The notes under the pieces: generated by a model | Told to the model about the DNA's origin: nothing | Database searches by the model: none | The model's input: only the letters and a program-made list of their open reading frames with translations | In this document: piece after piece, positions 1 through 13,252 of the stretch | Layout of the letters: each line of letters opens with the position of its first letter | Numbering within the stretch: the stretch's first letter is position 1 | Assembly: GCA_026120035.1 (NCBI GenBank) | Contig: JALRME010000006.1 | Span: 806,001-870,000 of the forward strand | Direction of reading: 5' to 3' | From: Coleophoma eucalyptorum | Taxonomy: Eukaryota > Ascomycota > Leotiomycetes > Helotiales > Dermateaceae | DNA length: 64,000 bases | Position numbers and translations under genes: made by a program

Positions 1-3000
1 ATTGAGATGAAGCAGGCTGTGGCTAGCCATTGATCGGGACATCTCGTGTATCTCGGCGTGCCGAGATTTTGCACCGTGGCTTTTTCTTTTCGAATTTGTC
101 GAGGTCGAGGTCTGGTTAACCGTTAACCTTCCTTTAGCTAAGCCAGCCATGCACCTGCCAAAGTCCCAAGCGTGAGCGCTATATTACATTGTCGGTGGGG
201 ACGTACGGAGCCTCTACGAAAGGATAGGATTTTCGGATTTCGGTAGCCTTCACTTACTCAGAAGTGGGCTGGGTTGCTGTGGACCGCACAGTGTGCATAC
301 GTGTATTTGGTGGAGCGATACCTGAAAGGAAAGTTTGAGCAGAGACAAGAAGCTGCAGGTTCGCAAGCTTTCCTAGTATAGAACAAGCTGCGAACTTGCC
401 TCATAAGCAACGCAGGAGCCAGGCGGTTCAGTAGATGCAGCTGAAACGTGAAATCAAAATCTATTTGTCTAGGTCCATAACATACTTGATGAGTCGTTCC
501 TTTTTTGGTGGAGAGCTTGAAAGGCACAGGGGCAGCATACTGTACCTACACAATACGGTCATTGTCAGCCATGTCATTTAGCTGCCAGGCAGACGGCATG
601 ACCTCCCGCCACTTCTTTTTTCTTCCACCCAAATTGCTAGAATGCGACAGGTTGGAGCGCATTCGGTCTCCGGTCATCGTCTCCAAGGCTGGCTGGAAAT
701 TCATTGTTATTTAACCCACCAACTGCAAGCCTCAGTCAGCAGTGGACGCCGCCAGCCCTGGTCAGCTCACCCCACTTCGAACATTCTGAAGAAAATTAGG
801 ACCCGGACAAGATGGTCGCTTAATCAATGTCCTCTTGTGGTCATACTAGTCCATGCCCCTTATTATTTAAGATCCTAGTTGATAAGATCCATGATCGCTG
901 TACGGACTCCGACTGTCTGTTGTGGATTCCTGTGGGTATAGGTGTGGGGCTTGATTGAATCGAAGATTCGAAGGGGCGGTCAACCACTTGTGGGACGAGG
1001 TGGACGGAGGTGAACCCGCTTTGAGGCTGGTAGATGGCAGACCCTTCAGCATTATCTCGGATAGCTGCCGGAAATCCACAGCGCTTCCTCTGTACCGTAA
1101 TATACAGTTACCAGAGAATCTCGATCACGAACCTAGTCTCGTCTCTACTATCCGGGCAAAGCTTTGGGCAAGAGTCTGACCGCTGGGACTGTCAATGGCC
1201 TCAACTGTCAACGTTCGAAGACGAACGAGTGTCAAGCTGTCAAAAATATGAGGCGTCTAGAATGTGCCAAGTTCTGTCTTTCTCTGACAGAGTTCACACT
1301 TGTCAAACACTGCGTATGTATAAGAGATCCAGTATGCATTGCGGAGCTTTATGCAACCCACTACCTTACACACAACCCTTTATGAGCAACTTCAAGCGAG
1401 CATCTCTCGTTGTCTTCCTTATGCGAGCTTGGTTCTCGAACCCGAGGATCGTCGAACATCGTGACTCCATAGCCTCAGCAAGGTTCACGCTAGGTGGTGA
1501 TGAAAGGAAAAGCAACTCCAACAGTGCTGTCAAGTTCTGCGAACCTTGTCGCCCAACAACAACAAGGATTATCACCCACCCCTCTTCCTCATCTCCCATG
1601 GCCATTTTTGTAACCTGTAAAGAATCAAGTGGTCATCCTTCCTAGCACGCAGATCACTCTTCATTTGCACGAACTAACGGCCGAAAGCGATTTGCGTTGA
1701 GGTGGTGTTCAATCGCATTCTTTTATTGAAATCGTCTCGAGATCGAGGTCGATCCACGATATCCACGAATTCATCCAGGTCCAAAACTCAATAAAGTCGC
1801 CATGGCGCTTTCAGAACCCTTTCCGAAGGGATCCTGTGCATGGAGCATCATGTGCCGTAGCTGTGCAACCCATCCATCATGAAAGATCAATTTACCCTCT
1901 GCGCGGAAACCAAGGCTCCGAATTCTCCTTGCCAATGGCGGTAAAGCTTCCCGCGTGTCGGTAGATTTTGGGCAATTTACAAGTTAATATCGAGAGTTCC
2001 ATAGTGATTCAAATGCATGCAAGGAATTGGATATTCTCCTTATTAATGTTCAGGTTTGTAGGTACGGAAAAAGGCAATCTTGTGTCTGCTGTTAGATTGT
2101 TTTTTCCCGGAAATGATGAAATCTGAGGATATGCCGGGCCGTAAAGTCGCGATTCACGCCCAATCAGCCTTAACAGCCGGGTATCATGAAACTAGATAAC
2201 TGCTTCTTTTGCTGGCCGTTGAGATGATCCTGAGGTCTCGTTTTGACTTTAGACGCTAATCGAGATTGCTTGAATTCAGGTTACTTTCCCAGGCTATCGT
2301 CCAGAAGGAGTCTTAAGGATTCCCATATACTTTCCCACTACGACGAAACATCCGACAGAGGCAAAGCGGATAATGTTGGCTAGAATGCTTAAGGCGGCTG
2401 ATCTCTGTAGGGGGATCTCGATGCCTGACGTATGTCGTCACAGAGAGTAGCACAGCACCTGCTTTTGTAGCTGGGAAGCTGAAGATGTGCTATGTTTGCC
2501 GTCTTTCAACCTGGTCGTTCAGTACCGCAGCACGCATGCTATGCCGTCGCATGACAGAAATTCCGCCCCCCCCTCAGCCCACACCCACAATTCCATTCAG
2601 CCAAGCGAAAAGTTATCTTCACGGTCACCTCACCTCGTCTGCAATTCACTCCGACGAGGCAGACTTTAAATGACGGCAAACAACAAGGGTTTCGTGCTTC
2701 TCCAAGACCCATTGAAATCCTGAAGGAAGCGCCGTCGCAACTGGGAAATACTAGAAGCCATGGGATCCTTTCAAGTAGGACTTGGGTGATTAAAGTCAAA
2801 TCGTCATGTCTAGTGGCTTAGCTGTTATGGAGTGCGGATGAAGCGAGTGTCCGCCGCAGCATGTTCGTCTCCAGCAACATGCTAAGGTAAGACGTTTGTA
2901 TGTTACAACTCAGAAAGGTCTCAGATTAGTGTGACAAAATATCTTGACCCCACAGGCCTTGAATGGCCATAAATTATCCGTGCTTATACTAGATCGCGAT

Positions 3001-3520
3001 GAGATTCATTTGCATAGATTTCAAGCTAAAAGTCAAAAAAGCTTTGGAAGACCCGGTAAACTCGATATGAAGCTCAATCTATATAGATTTCAATTTCAAC
3101 CTTAAAATGTAAGCAAAGCTCTAGATAGCGCAAGCCTAGCTCCCGCAGGCTCGATATGAACTTCAATTTATATAGATTTCAAGCTTAAAAACCAGAAGCC
3201 ATGGATATCAGAGTACCAAAAGCAGTAACTGAATGGGCCAGTGCTTTTCTAGAGACATGAATCCATTCGGAATTTTGTTCTTCCAGTCTAATAAAGTGAT
3301 ATTATATATGTAGGAACATTGACCTTCCAAGTTCAACAAACTAGTTGATTATCTTCCTACTGAATACACTGAGCTTTTGAGGTGCCTTTTAACCTTGATT
3401 AAGAAATTCAGAGTCTCGCATAGTTTCTTTGGTGCTGTGGTGGACCGTATCGCACGAAATGATGACGTTGATAACAGACACTTATATCCTGAACCAGCAT
3501 TCAAGCAGGTGTGATATTAT
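1..3520. other. Intergenic region, no gene recognised
   Basis: No convincing gene is visible. The longest open frame (about 200 codons near 1034-1645, + strand) has a random-looking composition, no domain and several competing frames. The right part becomes A/T-richer and carries a degenerate repeat listed separately. Nothing resembles a transposase, reverse transcriptase or tRNA. Confidence 0.6.
2993..3190. repeat. Degenerate tandem repeat, three copies
   Basis: Three related blocks start near 2993, 3061 and 3150. Each has a CGATATGAA-like start, then TTCAATTTATATAGATTTCA or a close variant, then AAGCTTAAAA-like bases. Copies two and three are nearly identical over about 35 bases; the first is more diverged (GAGATTCATTTGCATAGATT). 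Spacing is irregular (about 68 and 89 bp), so this is an old tandem duplication or a family of short elements rather than a regular satellite. It is non-coding and lies about 330 bp or more beyond the stop of the neighbouring dehydrogenase gene. Confidence 0.6.
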
Positions 3521-4624
3521 CTAGTAATCGTAGAATCTTTGTCAAGTCAGCGAACAGAGCTCTTCAAGATGAGATGCAACATACCCTTTTCCACTCTTTT
3601 TCCCCAACCAGCCAGCGTCAACCATTTTCCGAAGAAGAACACTAGGTCTGTACTTGGAATCACCGGTCTCTTCATAGAGCACCTTCATAATTGCAAGGCA
3701 TGTATCTATGCCGATGAAGTCGGCAAGCTGCAAAGGGCCCATAGGTACGTTTGTACCGTTCTTCATAATAGCATCAATATCGTCTCTCCCACCCACGCCA
3801 GTCTCCAGACAAATGATAGCCTCATTAATATAAGGCATGAGAATTCTGTTGGCCAGGAATCCTGGGGAGTCAGCAGATTGAGACGGAATCTTTCCCATGG
3901 CTTTGCAGAACTCAATAGCAGTATCAATAGTCTCCTGGCTTGTCTGCAATCCTGTAATAATCTCCACGCCCTTCTGAATTGGTACCGGGTTCATGAAATG
4001 AGTTGAAATGACTCGAGAAGATGCAGAGGTATTTTTTGGGTCTTTTGTGGTGGAGGCGGCAATTCGTGTAATGGATATAGAGGAGGTATTTGTTGCAAGA
4101 ATAGCGTGTGGCGGACATATCTGGGCGAGGGAGCTGAAGATATCAAACTTCAAGGAAGGTATTTCGGGGACAGCCTCAATAACAAAGTCCACATCGGCGA
4201 GTGCGTCCATCGTCGTACTTGGATTGAGTAGCGACCTTATCTTCTCAGACTGATCTTGAGTGATTCTCTCTTTGGATACATCCTTTGCAAGTAACTTGTC
4301 TAGTAGAGAGTCTGTCAGATCAAGCAAGAAGACGTCATTAACTATACGTACCTGCGAACTTGAGGCCTTTGTCAATAGAGGCCTGGCTGGTGTCAACCAA
4401 TGTAACTGGTACGCCTGCCTTTTGTGCTGCGACCAATGCTATTCCCAAGCCCTACAGTACATCAGTTGCTATTAAACAAGTTCGTAAAGTCCGCGCACCA
4501 TTTGTCCAGCTCCAATAACACCCAGGCGCTTAACCTCTTGCGCAGATGCAATGGGTGTTGAGCTGAAACATCTTGCATGCCTGATGCTCTGGATGACTTG
4601 TCTTTGAATCGCGGGGACGATCAT
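3521..4624 (-). CDS. 3-hydroxyacyl-CoA dehydrogenase (3-hydroxybutyryl-CoA dehydrogenase type), probably mitochondrial
   Basis: NAD-dependent L-3-hydroxyacyl-CoA dehydrogenase, oxidising 3-hydroxyacyl-CoA to 3-oxoacyl-CoA in fatty-acid or butyrate metabolism. Four exons (4624-4499, 4451-4352, 4311-3585, 3536-3521) sum to 969 nt, 322 residues. The start at 4624 gives an Arg/Ser-rich amphipathic leader (MIVPAIQRQVIQSIRHARCF) expected of a mitochondrial presequence. It is followed by the Rossmann loop VIGAGQMGLGIA, split by intron 1. Later blocks are typical of the family: ATNTSSISI, the active-site HFMNPVP and SPGFLANRILMPYINEA. Reading through the last donor would give a non-family tail. Splicing 3584-3537 (48 bp) instead gives the canonical C-terminus GKGFYDY and TAG from a 16-nt last exon. 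Intron 2 is only 40 bp. The gene is divergent from tof1, with 254 bp between starts. Family call firm, exact substrate unknown. Confidence 0.93.
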
Positions 4625-4878
4625 TGTGATGTGAGTTACCTATGAATCAAATGGTGAGACTGGAGATGGATATACCTTACTTCGGCTTGTGATACTCAAG
4701 TATGTATTGCCGAGCCTCGGAAGTTAAGCCGAGCGGGTCGGATTATTATTTGGCCTTTAGAACTACGCGTCGTGAAGAAACGCGTCGCGTAATTGCAAGT
4801 GCCGCGACTCCACGATTTGTTAATGGCTTTGCTTATCGAAATAATCGATCCACGACCTTGGATAAAGCAGAATCCAAG
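4625..4878. promoter_or_regulatory. Shared divergent promoter region (HBD dehydrogenase / tof1)
   Basis: Only 254 bp separate the two start codons, so the 5' untranslated regions and promoters of both genes must lie here. No individual binding site could be assigned. A short GC-rich segment with direct and inverted CGCGTCG/GACGCG-like words is present around 4766-4790. Confidence 0.5.
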
Positions 4879-7800
4879 ATGGAGTTCGCAAACGGCGTGA
4901 AGGATGTAGTTGACCCAGAGGTTCGAGCGTATGTCTCGAGTCTCGTCACTGCTGTAAGTAAACCTATACCCTGCGAGCAATATAGTCTAATTCGAATCGT
5001 AGCTTGGAGGTAGCGGTGCGGACGAGAATGGGCAATACGTGCTGGGTGATGATGCCTTGGCATGTCTCCGGGATCTCAAGAAGTGGTTGAAACTGTACGA
5101 CGAGAAAGCAAACAGGTTGGATGTGGCACGTTGTCTTGCGGAATCGAATCTCGTAGGAGGAGACCTTCTACAAATTCTCGCGGCATGGCCAGAAAATGCC
5201 ACAGACGACAAATTGAAAGCAAAGATAGCCCTGGCATGTTTGGAACTCCTAGTACCTTTGACATGGCCTATCGAAAAGAATCTGGCGCAGATGACAGTCA
5301 ACCACCATCGGCATATTCCTTATCTCGAAATTGCTCAGTTGGGGTACAAACGATCAATCATAAATTTCGATGGAGCTCGCATCCTCAACACAGCAGTTAG
5401 GTGCGCATTACCATCTATGGCACAGCGCCCAGGGGACCGGAGTACTAGAGATGAAGGCATTATCAAAATCGTCCTGTATTTCTTTCGGAATATGGCCTTG
5501 ATCGCACCTCCACCCAATGTAAAATATGATGGAGACGAGGCGGATATATCAAGGTCAGCCACTATTGATGCATTCGACTACCAGGATATATTCCATCTGC
5601 TACTCATGATGTGCTCCACCATGGGAGAAGATTTCAACACACAAGATGTCGTGGTCATGGATATTTTGTTTCACTTGGTGAAAGGGGTTGATATTGAAAA
5701 ACTGTTCATGACGGAAACGCAACTTGACGACAGCCAGACTGATGAGCTTGTCGAACTGCGCAAGAAGGAGGCGGCTTTACTAAGAGGATATCAGAAATCC
5801 GCACCTTCTAGACACAATAGATTTGGCGCAATGGCATGGATCTCGCGGGAAAATGCGAAGAAAACCGCAATATCGGGGCAGTCTGCGATGACAGATGCAA
5901 CAAAAGGCCTGGCCAAAATGGATAGTACTAAAAAGTTTAAGCCACCACGGCGGGCTCAGAAAGGAAATTCGGGTCCTATGGATTTTGATACTCCCGTCGC
6001 TCTTAGTCCAACGGCTACTAAGCATCTTCGAAGTTTCGTTGAAGACTTCATCGATTCTGGTTTCAATCCATTGTTCAGTCATATTCGGAAGGCCATCGAT
6101 CGAGAAGCGGAACGCGTTCTAGAATTACACTCAAGGCAATTCTTCTACCTAGTCAGCTGGTTTCTCGAGGCTGAGCGGGTGAGGAGGAAGACCAAGGTAG
6201 CAGCAAGATCCAAGCCTGCAGCTGCTTCGGATGTAGAGAGCTTTTCTCTTGTTGCCTGTGTCCTCAACCAAGAGATGTTTGTGACACTGAATAAAGCAAT
6301 GGATACAGCATACGAGAACAAGTCCTGGACAGACCTGAATGCTACCATGAGATGTTTCACACAGATCCTTCTGACCGTCCAAGAGATGTCGGAGTGCCCA
6401 CTTGAGGATGATCAGGACATTGCGGAAAATATTCTGAGCCGAATTTTTTACGAGGAGACAACTCACGACCGTGTAGCAAACATTACAAGAACCTATAAAG
6501 ACCAAGGATTCGGGTACCTCGATGCTTGTACAGAATTGTGTCACAACTACCTGCGGATATTGGAACAGTACTCGAAGCAAAATGTGGATTTACAAGTCAG
6601 ATCTAAACGAAGGGTTCGCCAGAACAAGAAAGCCGCAAGAGCTGCTGGAAATGACGAGGCTGATGATGATATCATTGATGAGTCGGAGAACGAAGACGAA
6701 GCGAGAGCAGAACAAACATCTCGGGAAAGAAAATTCGACTTCAAACGCTTTGCTGCCAGGTTTCTCGTCCAAGGTTGCATTGATACGTTTGTCGCCTTCA
6801 CCCACTTCTATAATGATCTAAAGCCTTCTCAACTCAAGCGAGCCCATCGCTACTTCTATCGGGTTGCATTTAAACAGGAAATGAGCGTCATGCTTTTCCG
6901 GGTTGATATCATCGCCCTTTTTTACAGGATGATAAAAGGCCCCGAAAGTTTAGATTCTAGTCTTCCGTCTTTCAAAGAATGGAACGACCTTGTGAAGCAG
7001 CTAATCAAGAAATGTACACGGAAAATGGAAGAACGACCCGAACTAGTTGTCGAGATGCTATTCTCCAAGATTAGTAGTACAGCGCATTTCCTGGAGTATG
7101 GCTATGATAAGCAGACTGTTACAAGCAAGCCTCGGGCTGCTGCACAGTTGGAGGTCCGACCTGCTATGGACTGGGACAAGCAAATTGGAGTCGTAGTAAG
7201 CGCGATGTTAGATAGAAACGAGGGGGATCTCTTGCAATTCGTCAAATCCCAGCTTTCATCTGCAGAGAGCGAACGAAGAAGCTGGGAAGAGGCAAACAAA
7301 GCGTTGCAGACCGTGGAAGAAGATCCTTTTGCGGATGAAAGCACTATAGTCGAGACCACCAAGCCCCAACCAGCTTCACTCGGTAAGTTTTTTCCACATT
7401 CTTGGATCCCTGCACGTAATAACTTGTCGGCAGTGGTGAGACCTGATGATGCGCGGCGGAAGATTGCCATATTTAAAAATGGATATCTGCGCTTGTTGAT
7501 GAAGTTGGTCGGGTTTGAACTTAGTGGTGTAGATGATGATCCTGACGGCACCTGGATTATACCCTCCACAGTATCAGCCGATCAACTTAAGCAGTCACTC
7601 GACCTAATTAAGCAGAATGAGTTCAGCCCACCAATGTTTGATGATGGCAAAGACGCTGCTACATTTATAAAGCGGGTCTTGAGTGGTGGGCCAAGGAAAC
7701 GTCAAGCATTTGACGATGAATCAGACAATGGAATCGACGATGACGAGGAGCCGCTATTCCCTGCAGGTGGTCCAACTGCCATGAAGAAGTCCGACGCATT

Positions 7801-8494
7801 AGACGCACTAAAAAAGAACCGCAGACTGAGGAGAAAGAAAAGCAGCGATGATGAAGATGACGACCTGTCAGACGAACAATTACAAGCTCGTGCTGCGGCA
7901 CGCCGTGCCAAAGAAATCGAAAAGAACCGGAAGATCAAGAGCGAGCTATATGTTAACGATAGTGCAGATGAGGACGACGAAGAGCGAGACAAATTATTCT
8001 TCGAGCAGGAAGAGAAGGTCAGACAAAGGTCGAACATCATCATCATGAAGGAACTCCTAGGCTTGAACAAGTCTACAGACAAAGCGCCTGGCGTACATAG
8101 TAAGAAGAGAAAATCTACTTCGTTGCTAGAAGACAGTGACGATGATCTCGATGTCACGTCGACTAGAAAGAGGCATTCCAGCGCCATATCTATTGATAGC
8201 GGCGACGAGGAAGCCTCATCATCTTCCACGGCGGAAAACAATGAAGACTCAGAGAACGAAGTAACCGATACTCCCCTTTCAAGTCCGCATCTCAAATCAT
8301 CACAATCGAAACGACAAAAAGTCTCACGTAATAATGGAGATATACAGTCTACCATAGACATGGCTACTAATAAGGAAAGCGAGCCTGCAGGGGCATTGGA
8401 TGAGGATGATGATGAGGAAGACATGCCAGTTGCAAGACCAGCAAGGCAGAGGATTCGCGCAGGCTTTGTGATGGATAGCAGTGACGAGGAATAA
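4879..8494 (+). CDS. tof1: Replication fork protection complex subunit Tof1/Swi1 (Timeless family)
   Basis: Nuclear protein that with Csm3/Swi3 stabilises stalled replication forks and mediates the S-phase checkpoint. Exons 4879-4953, 5003-7382 and 7434-8494 sum to 3516 nt, 1171 residues, in the usual size range. Exon 1 encodes MEFANGVKDVVDPEVRAYVS and joins in phase to LGGSGADENGQYVLGDDAL, the characteristic N-terminal Timeless block. The N-terminal half is the Timeless domain (helical repeats, for example CLELLVPLTWPIEKNLAQM and FYLVSWFLEAER). The second intron (7383-7433, 51 bp, GTAAGT...CGGCAG) has no stop and keeps the frame, so it could be missed; splicing joins SL to VVRPDDARRK. The last roughly 250 residues are low-complexity, with Asp/Glu/Ser and Lys/Arg tracts including several basic nuclear-localisation-like clusters, ending MDSSDEE. 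Divergent from the dehydrogenase. Identification is strong. Confidence 0.93.
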
Positions 8495-9015
8495 GTGTAT
8501 ATAATTCTTTCTAATGGCGTTCTGGAAATACTGTGTTAGCGAAGGTTGGGCTGGATCAGGAATTAGAGAATTAGGATAATGACTAAACGAAATTTCGATT
8601 ACCATCAATTGATGTAAGTACATCAACGTTACTTAGGAAATCATGATGCATCACGCATTCTCCATACATTTATTCTTTCGCATCAAGTGGTTTTGTCAGG
8701 TATCAAATTCTGGCCAAGTGCTTGTCTGTCAATAATGACGATGCAGAGATATAGGGTATCATAAATAGTCAGAGTCACTTCCCACAGCCGGCCAAATGAA
8801 AATGGACGAGCTGCTCGATGCTTAATGATCCTACCCCTCAAAATCAAATACTGCGTTGTTACTCTGGAGTCCGAGCGAAAATGCAAAAGACTCTGCCATC
8901 TAAGCGGTGAAATCGCCGCCGAACTTGCAGCACACAAGTTGTGAGAAAGGGTATTCTCTGCAATGCCACCAAATAATGCTTTCCCCTCTTCCTACTTCCA
9001 CCCCTCTTGCGTCTC

Positions 9016-10090
9016 TTACTGTTCGTACAATGAATAATTGTCAGATTCAGTGTCCTTGGCGTCGTCCTGATTGGAGTCTTCGGCCTCGGAATCATTCACG
9101 CCCTGAATTTTGTCGTTGTCCTCTTCTTTCTGATATTTGTTTTTACCTGGTAGTTCGCATGCTTAATCAGTACCAGAGATATCTGCTTGCTTATCATTAT
9201 GTTCAGCGTTGTTCTCGCCTTGCTCAAGTACAGCACTGCCCTGTGTCTTGATTTGGTCCTTGATTGGCTCCTGCTTGGTTGCGCCTATCTTCTCTATACC
9301 CTTTAGAAAAGGCATATCAACCTTATCAGCGGTCACAGCCTTCTCGATGCTCTTAGTCAAAGCCGTGAACTGGGCCACAATCACTGGCATATTAGAACCA
9401 GTGAATGTCAACGGCCAGATGTAGTTCGAATACTTAGCAGTTACTGGTATTTTGAATATCTCTAGCCCTCGTAGGTCTTTCAGGCTCATGAGAGATTCTA
9501 TGCGGAATTTATCCCAACTAAGGAACTTGCTACCTAGTTGCGCTCCCGGTGGTCCTGCTTTAATCAAGGATGACACAGACTTCTGATTCCCATGGATGGA
9601 GAGTGAGAGACGCTTGAGCTTTTGACAATTGCGTAGCATTTTGAAAACTTGAACACAAGCGCCTGTGTTGGTCTTGAACCAGAAGATGTTGTAGTCTAGT
9701 TCCAGGCTTTGGATCTGATCAGCTCGACCAGCACCGATAGCCTCGAGGTATCGTAGTGTCCGATGAGGAGCTCGGAACTGGAAAGTCTTTCCGGCGTAAA
9801 GGAAGTCTGGTCTCTTGAGGTCTTCCCGGAACTGCTTGCAGGTCAGCTGCAGATTCTGGTATCCACTGTTTTGAGCCAATCTTTGCGTGACGGTCATGGA
9901 TGATGAACATAAAGTGTTCATGTTGAGGACTAGGTTTCTATTTTTGCTCTTCCAGACTTGGTGGGTCGGATATTTGTTGCTGGTGAGGCTCCAGGATAAT
10001 CCGCAAGATCATGTGTCGAATCTCAAATGGTAGAGGTAGACCATGTCTTGATACGACTAAGTCCGCACTAGAAGGTTGATCTAGGGCCAT
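9016..10090 (-). pseudogene. F-box-like protein gene broken by a frameshift and an in-frame stop
   Basis: Three collinear pieces read as one protein. Piece 1 starts at 10090 (MALDQPSSADLVV) and contains an F-box-like start, LPFEIRHMILRIIL, typical of fungal F-box/LRR-like proteins. It ends at TAG 9938-9940, just after an A5 run. Piece 2, shifted by one base, is open from about 9960 to TAA 9163-9165. It has leucine-rich segments (LKRLSLSIHG, IQSLELDYNIFW, LRGLEIFKI). Piece 3 continues in that same frame after the TAA as an acidic tail (KEEDNDKIQGVNDSEAEDS) to TAA 9016-9018. No intron of plausible length repairs either break: a GT-AG pair at the stop would be 27 nt and at the shift about 20 nt. 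The stop could arise from CAA to TAA. It could be a decaying gene, a sequencing indel, or a truncated but expressed gene starting at ATG 9921. Fungal F-box genes are commonly lineage-specific and decay often. Confidence 0.6.
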
Positions 10091-10592
10091 TTTTGATGGA
10101 GGTTGGTTAATGAGAGCTATGTTGATATAAATAAACTCGGGTTATGATAATGCACTTTCCTCCTGCCTTGAACTCGTAGGGTTGCTGTATCGATAGTTAG
10201 CAGCTCGCTGCGAAGGATACTTTGTAGTGATACTTATTATGCGCAAGGTCTGGTGGGTGAATAAGATGCTTCTCCTTTAGTGTGAGTCAACAAAATATCC
10301 CTGGAAATTCCTCTTGAATAGCTTTTTTTTATGAAGTTAGAAGAGTATTTAGGCGTCAAGGAGGAAAGTAAAAAAAGGTAGAGAGTAATGAGAGCAAAGA
10401 AGGACTAAGTATAATGCCGTGGCCTACAGCCTCTCAGCCTTGCTGAAGTGCAGACACAGCCTTGCCGCTAAAATTAAGCGAATCAGGAGTACATCAGAAA
10501 GCTCCTCCGCTCTCTCCTCACACATTAAACACTACTCTCAAAGCATTCAGGAAGTCACCTTTGGTCACTTATTCAATTCTCATATAAAAGCT

Positions 10593-11695
<1,103 letters not shown>

Positions 11696-12283
11696 CTGCG
11701 GATTATCACCTCTTCAACACAGTGCGATCAGACGTGCAAAAATTCTGTTACAAACTCGATTATCAACATTCACTGATGCGAGTGAAGGGACCCGGTACCT
11801 ATAAGTCTCTCTAGCCACCGTCCCGAGTCTGCTCGTACTGCTTCCACAACCAGCATTACAATACCACCTGACTAGTACATTGCCATTAGAGCACAAAGAT
11901 TTCCCGTCGTGTCTCGTGCGAGTCAATGTCAACGCGGGGCTAACAGTAGAAGCTGCTACTTGGGAGACACGATCTCACTAAGCGCTCGGGCAAGATTCTC
12001 ATCTCAATCATCAATACCGCTTATAATTGCTGCACTACAGTGTCAAGTACAACGACAAATACATGGATGATTCCCAACGTTCCAATGAAAGCCAATTTGG
12101 AGAGAAATATGGAGCATTTGAGTCCCTCCACCAACGAAAATCTAGCACGCAAGACTTCATGCTAGTACTCTTTCTACAGCGTCGATTATAATTCTCAAAG
12201 CTCGAAGTTCACCCAACCGAAAAAATTTCATTGTGAACTCAACTATCTCAACGAGCCCCCCGCCCCATGGTCTTCCTCTCAAA

Positions 12284-13252
12284 TTAAAACAATTCCAAAT
12301 CTACCCAAAAATAACTACTCACGGCGCCGGTACTCGCTCCAATTGCTCTCATCACAGCCTCACTCCCCTTATTCCCATCATAAACATCCGAATGACACCA
12401 CCCACTCTCGCCCTTAAACCCCAAATCCCCAAAATCCCCCCTCCCTAGTCTCGCAAGCAACTCCTTGGCCACAAAACTCGCGAAACCCAAGCCGCGATAC
12501 TCTTCTAGCACATAGAGCGTTGCAAGCGTGCCATCAATTCCGATATACGCCCAAGCAACCAGTCGTCCCGCAGCATTTAGGATGGAGATATTGGGCAGCG
12601 TGAGCATCGTCTCCTTCTGCCGCGGGATACTTGACGTGCTCAGCACAATGTCTAGCTGATCCTCGGGGACTCTCCTAACAGTGAACCCCTCAGGAAGCGC
12701 CCTCTTCTGCACCAAGAACTCTGAGTCACGCGTGCGCGCGAGCCACAGATTCCACTGACTATCATGCGGCGCGGCATTACGCGGTGCGGCGAGGGCGCGG
12801 AACTCCTGCGTCAGCAAGTCATGGATACACCCAAACTTCAGGATCGGACGGAAGGGCCAGCCCGGTGCGTCTGGGATAGCGGTGTCCTTCAGGAAGTGGA
12901 TAAGCGTTAGGAGATGGGACCTGACTAGGGCTCGCTGCTCGGCCGTCACACTCCCCTTTTCAACGTGCTCCGAGATCAGCGGGTTGTAAATCCAGATCTG
13001 CGACTCGGCATGGCGAGAGCGGTCGGCGAAGATGAGGGTGTGGGATTCTTGCAGCGATGATGGTGGTGGTGAGGGTGAGGGTGGGAAAGTTGCGGCGAAG
13101 AGGCAGCGTCGGGAAGGATGATTCTGGGGTGCTTGGAGCCGGTTGTAAAGCGGATTGCTCTGTGGGAGTTGAGGGTACAGGAGCGGGAGGAAGGTTGAGA
13201 GCGCTTCTTCTTGGGGGAAGATGTGGAACTTGAGCGAGTTTTCTGAGGCCAT
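12284..13252 (-). CDS. GNAT-like N-acyltransferase, uncharacterised
   Basis: Single-exon protein of 322 residues starting at MASENSLKFHIFPQEEA; the preceding in-frame ATG at 13306 adds a low-complexity His/Thr/Pro stretch and is less likely. The C-terminal third has the GNAT acetyl-CoA fold: a strand-turn block (LPNISILNAAGRLVAWAYIG), then TLYVLEEYRGLGFASFVAKE, in which Arg-Gly-Leu-Gly-Phe-Ala corresponds to the pyrophosphate-binding motif A. A late block, GWCHSDVYDGNKGSEAVMRA, is like that of the FR47/glycine N-acyltransferase-like fungal family. The N-terminal part (LPLLYPQLPQSNPLYNRLQA) is typical of these fungal proteins. The substrate is unknown. A good donor (GTGAGT) lies near the 3' end but the unspliced C-terminus YFWVDLELF is plausible, so no intron is called. 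Relatively GC-rich compared with flanks. Confidence 0.75.
   Translation of the reverse strand: MASENSLKFHIFPQEEALSTFLPLLYPQLPQSNPLYNRLQAPQNHPSRRCLFAATFPPSPSPPPSSLQESHTLIFADRSRHAESQIWIYNPLISEHVEKGSVTAEQRALVRSHLLTLIHFLKDTAIPDAPGWPFRPILKFGCIHDLLTQEFRALAAPRNAAPHDSQWNLWLARTRDSEFLVQKRALPEGFTVRRVPEDQLDIVLSTSSIPRQKETMLTLPNISILNAAGRLVAWAYIGIDGTLATLYVLEEYRGLGFASFVAKELLARLGRGDFGDLGFKGESGWCHSDVYDGNKGSEAVMRAIGASTGAVSSYFWVDLELF

Noticed and set aside
1034..1645. 203-codon open frame in the left intergenic region
   Set aside because: Residue composition looks random, no domain or family block is visible, and other frames of similar length overlap it.
7702..8424. 240-codon Ser-rich open frame opposite the tof1 tail
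   Set aside because: Antisense shadow of the Asp/Glu/Lys-rich tail of Tof1.
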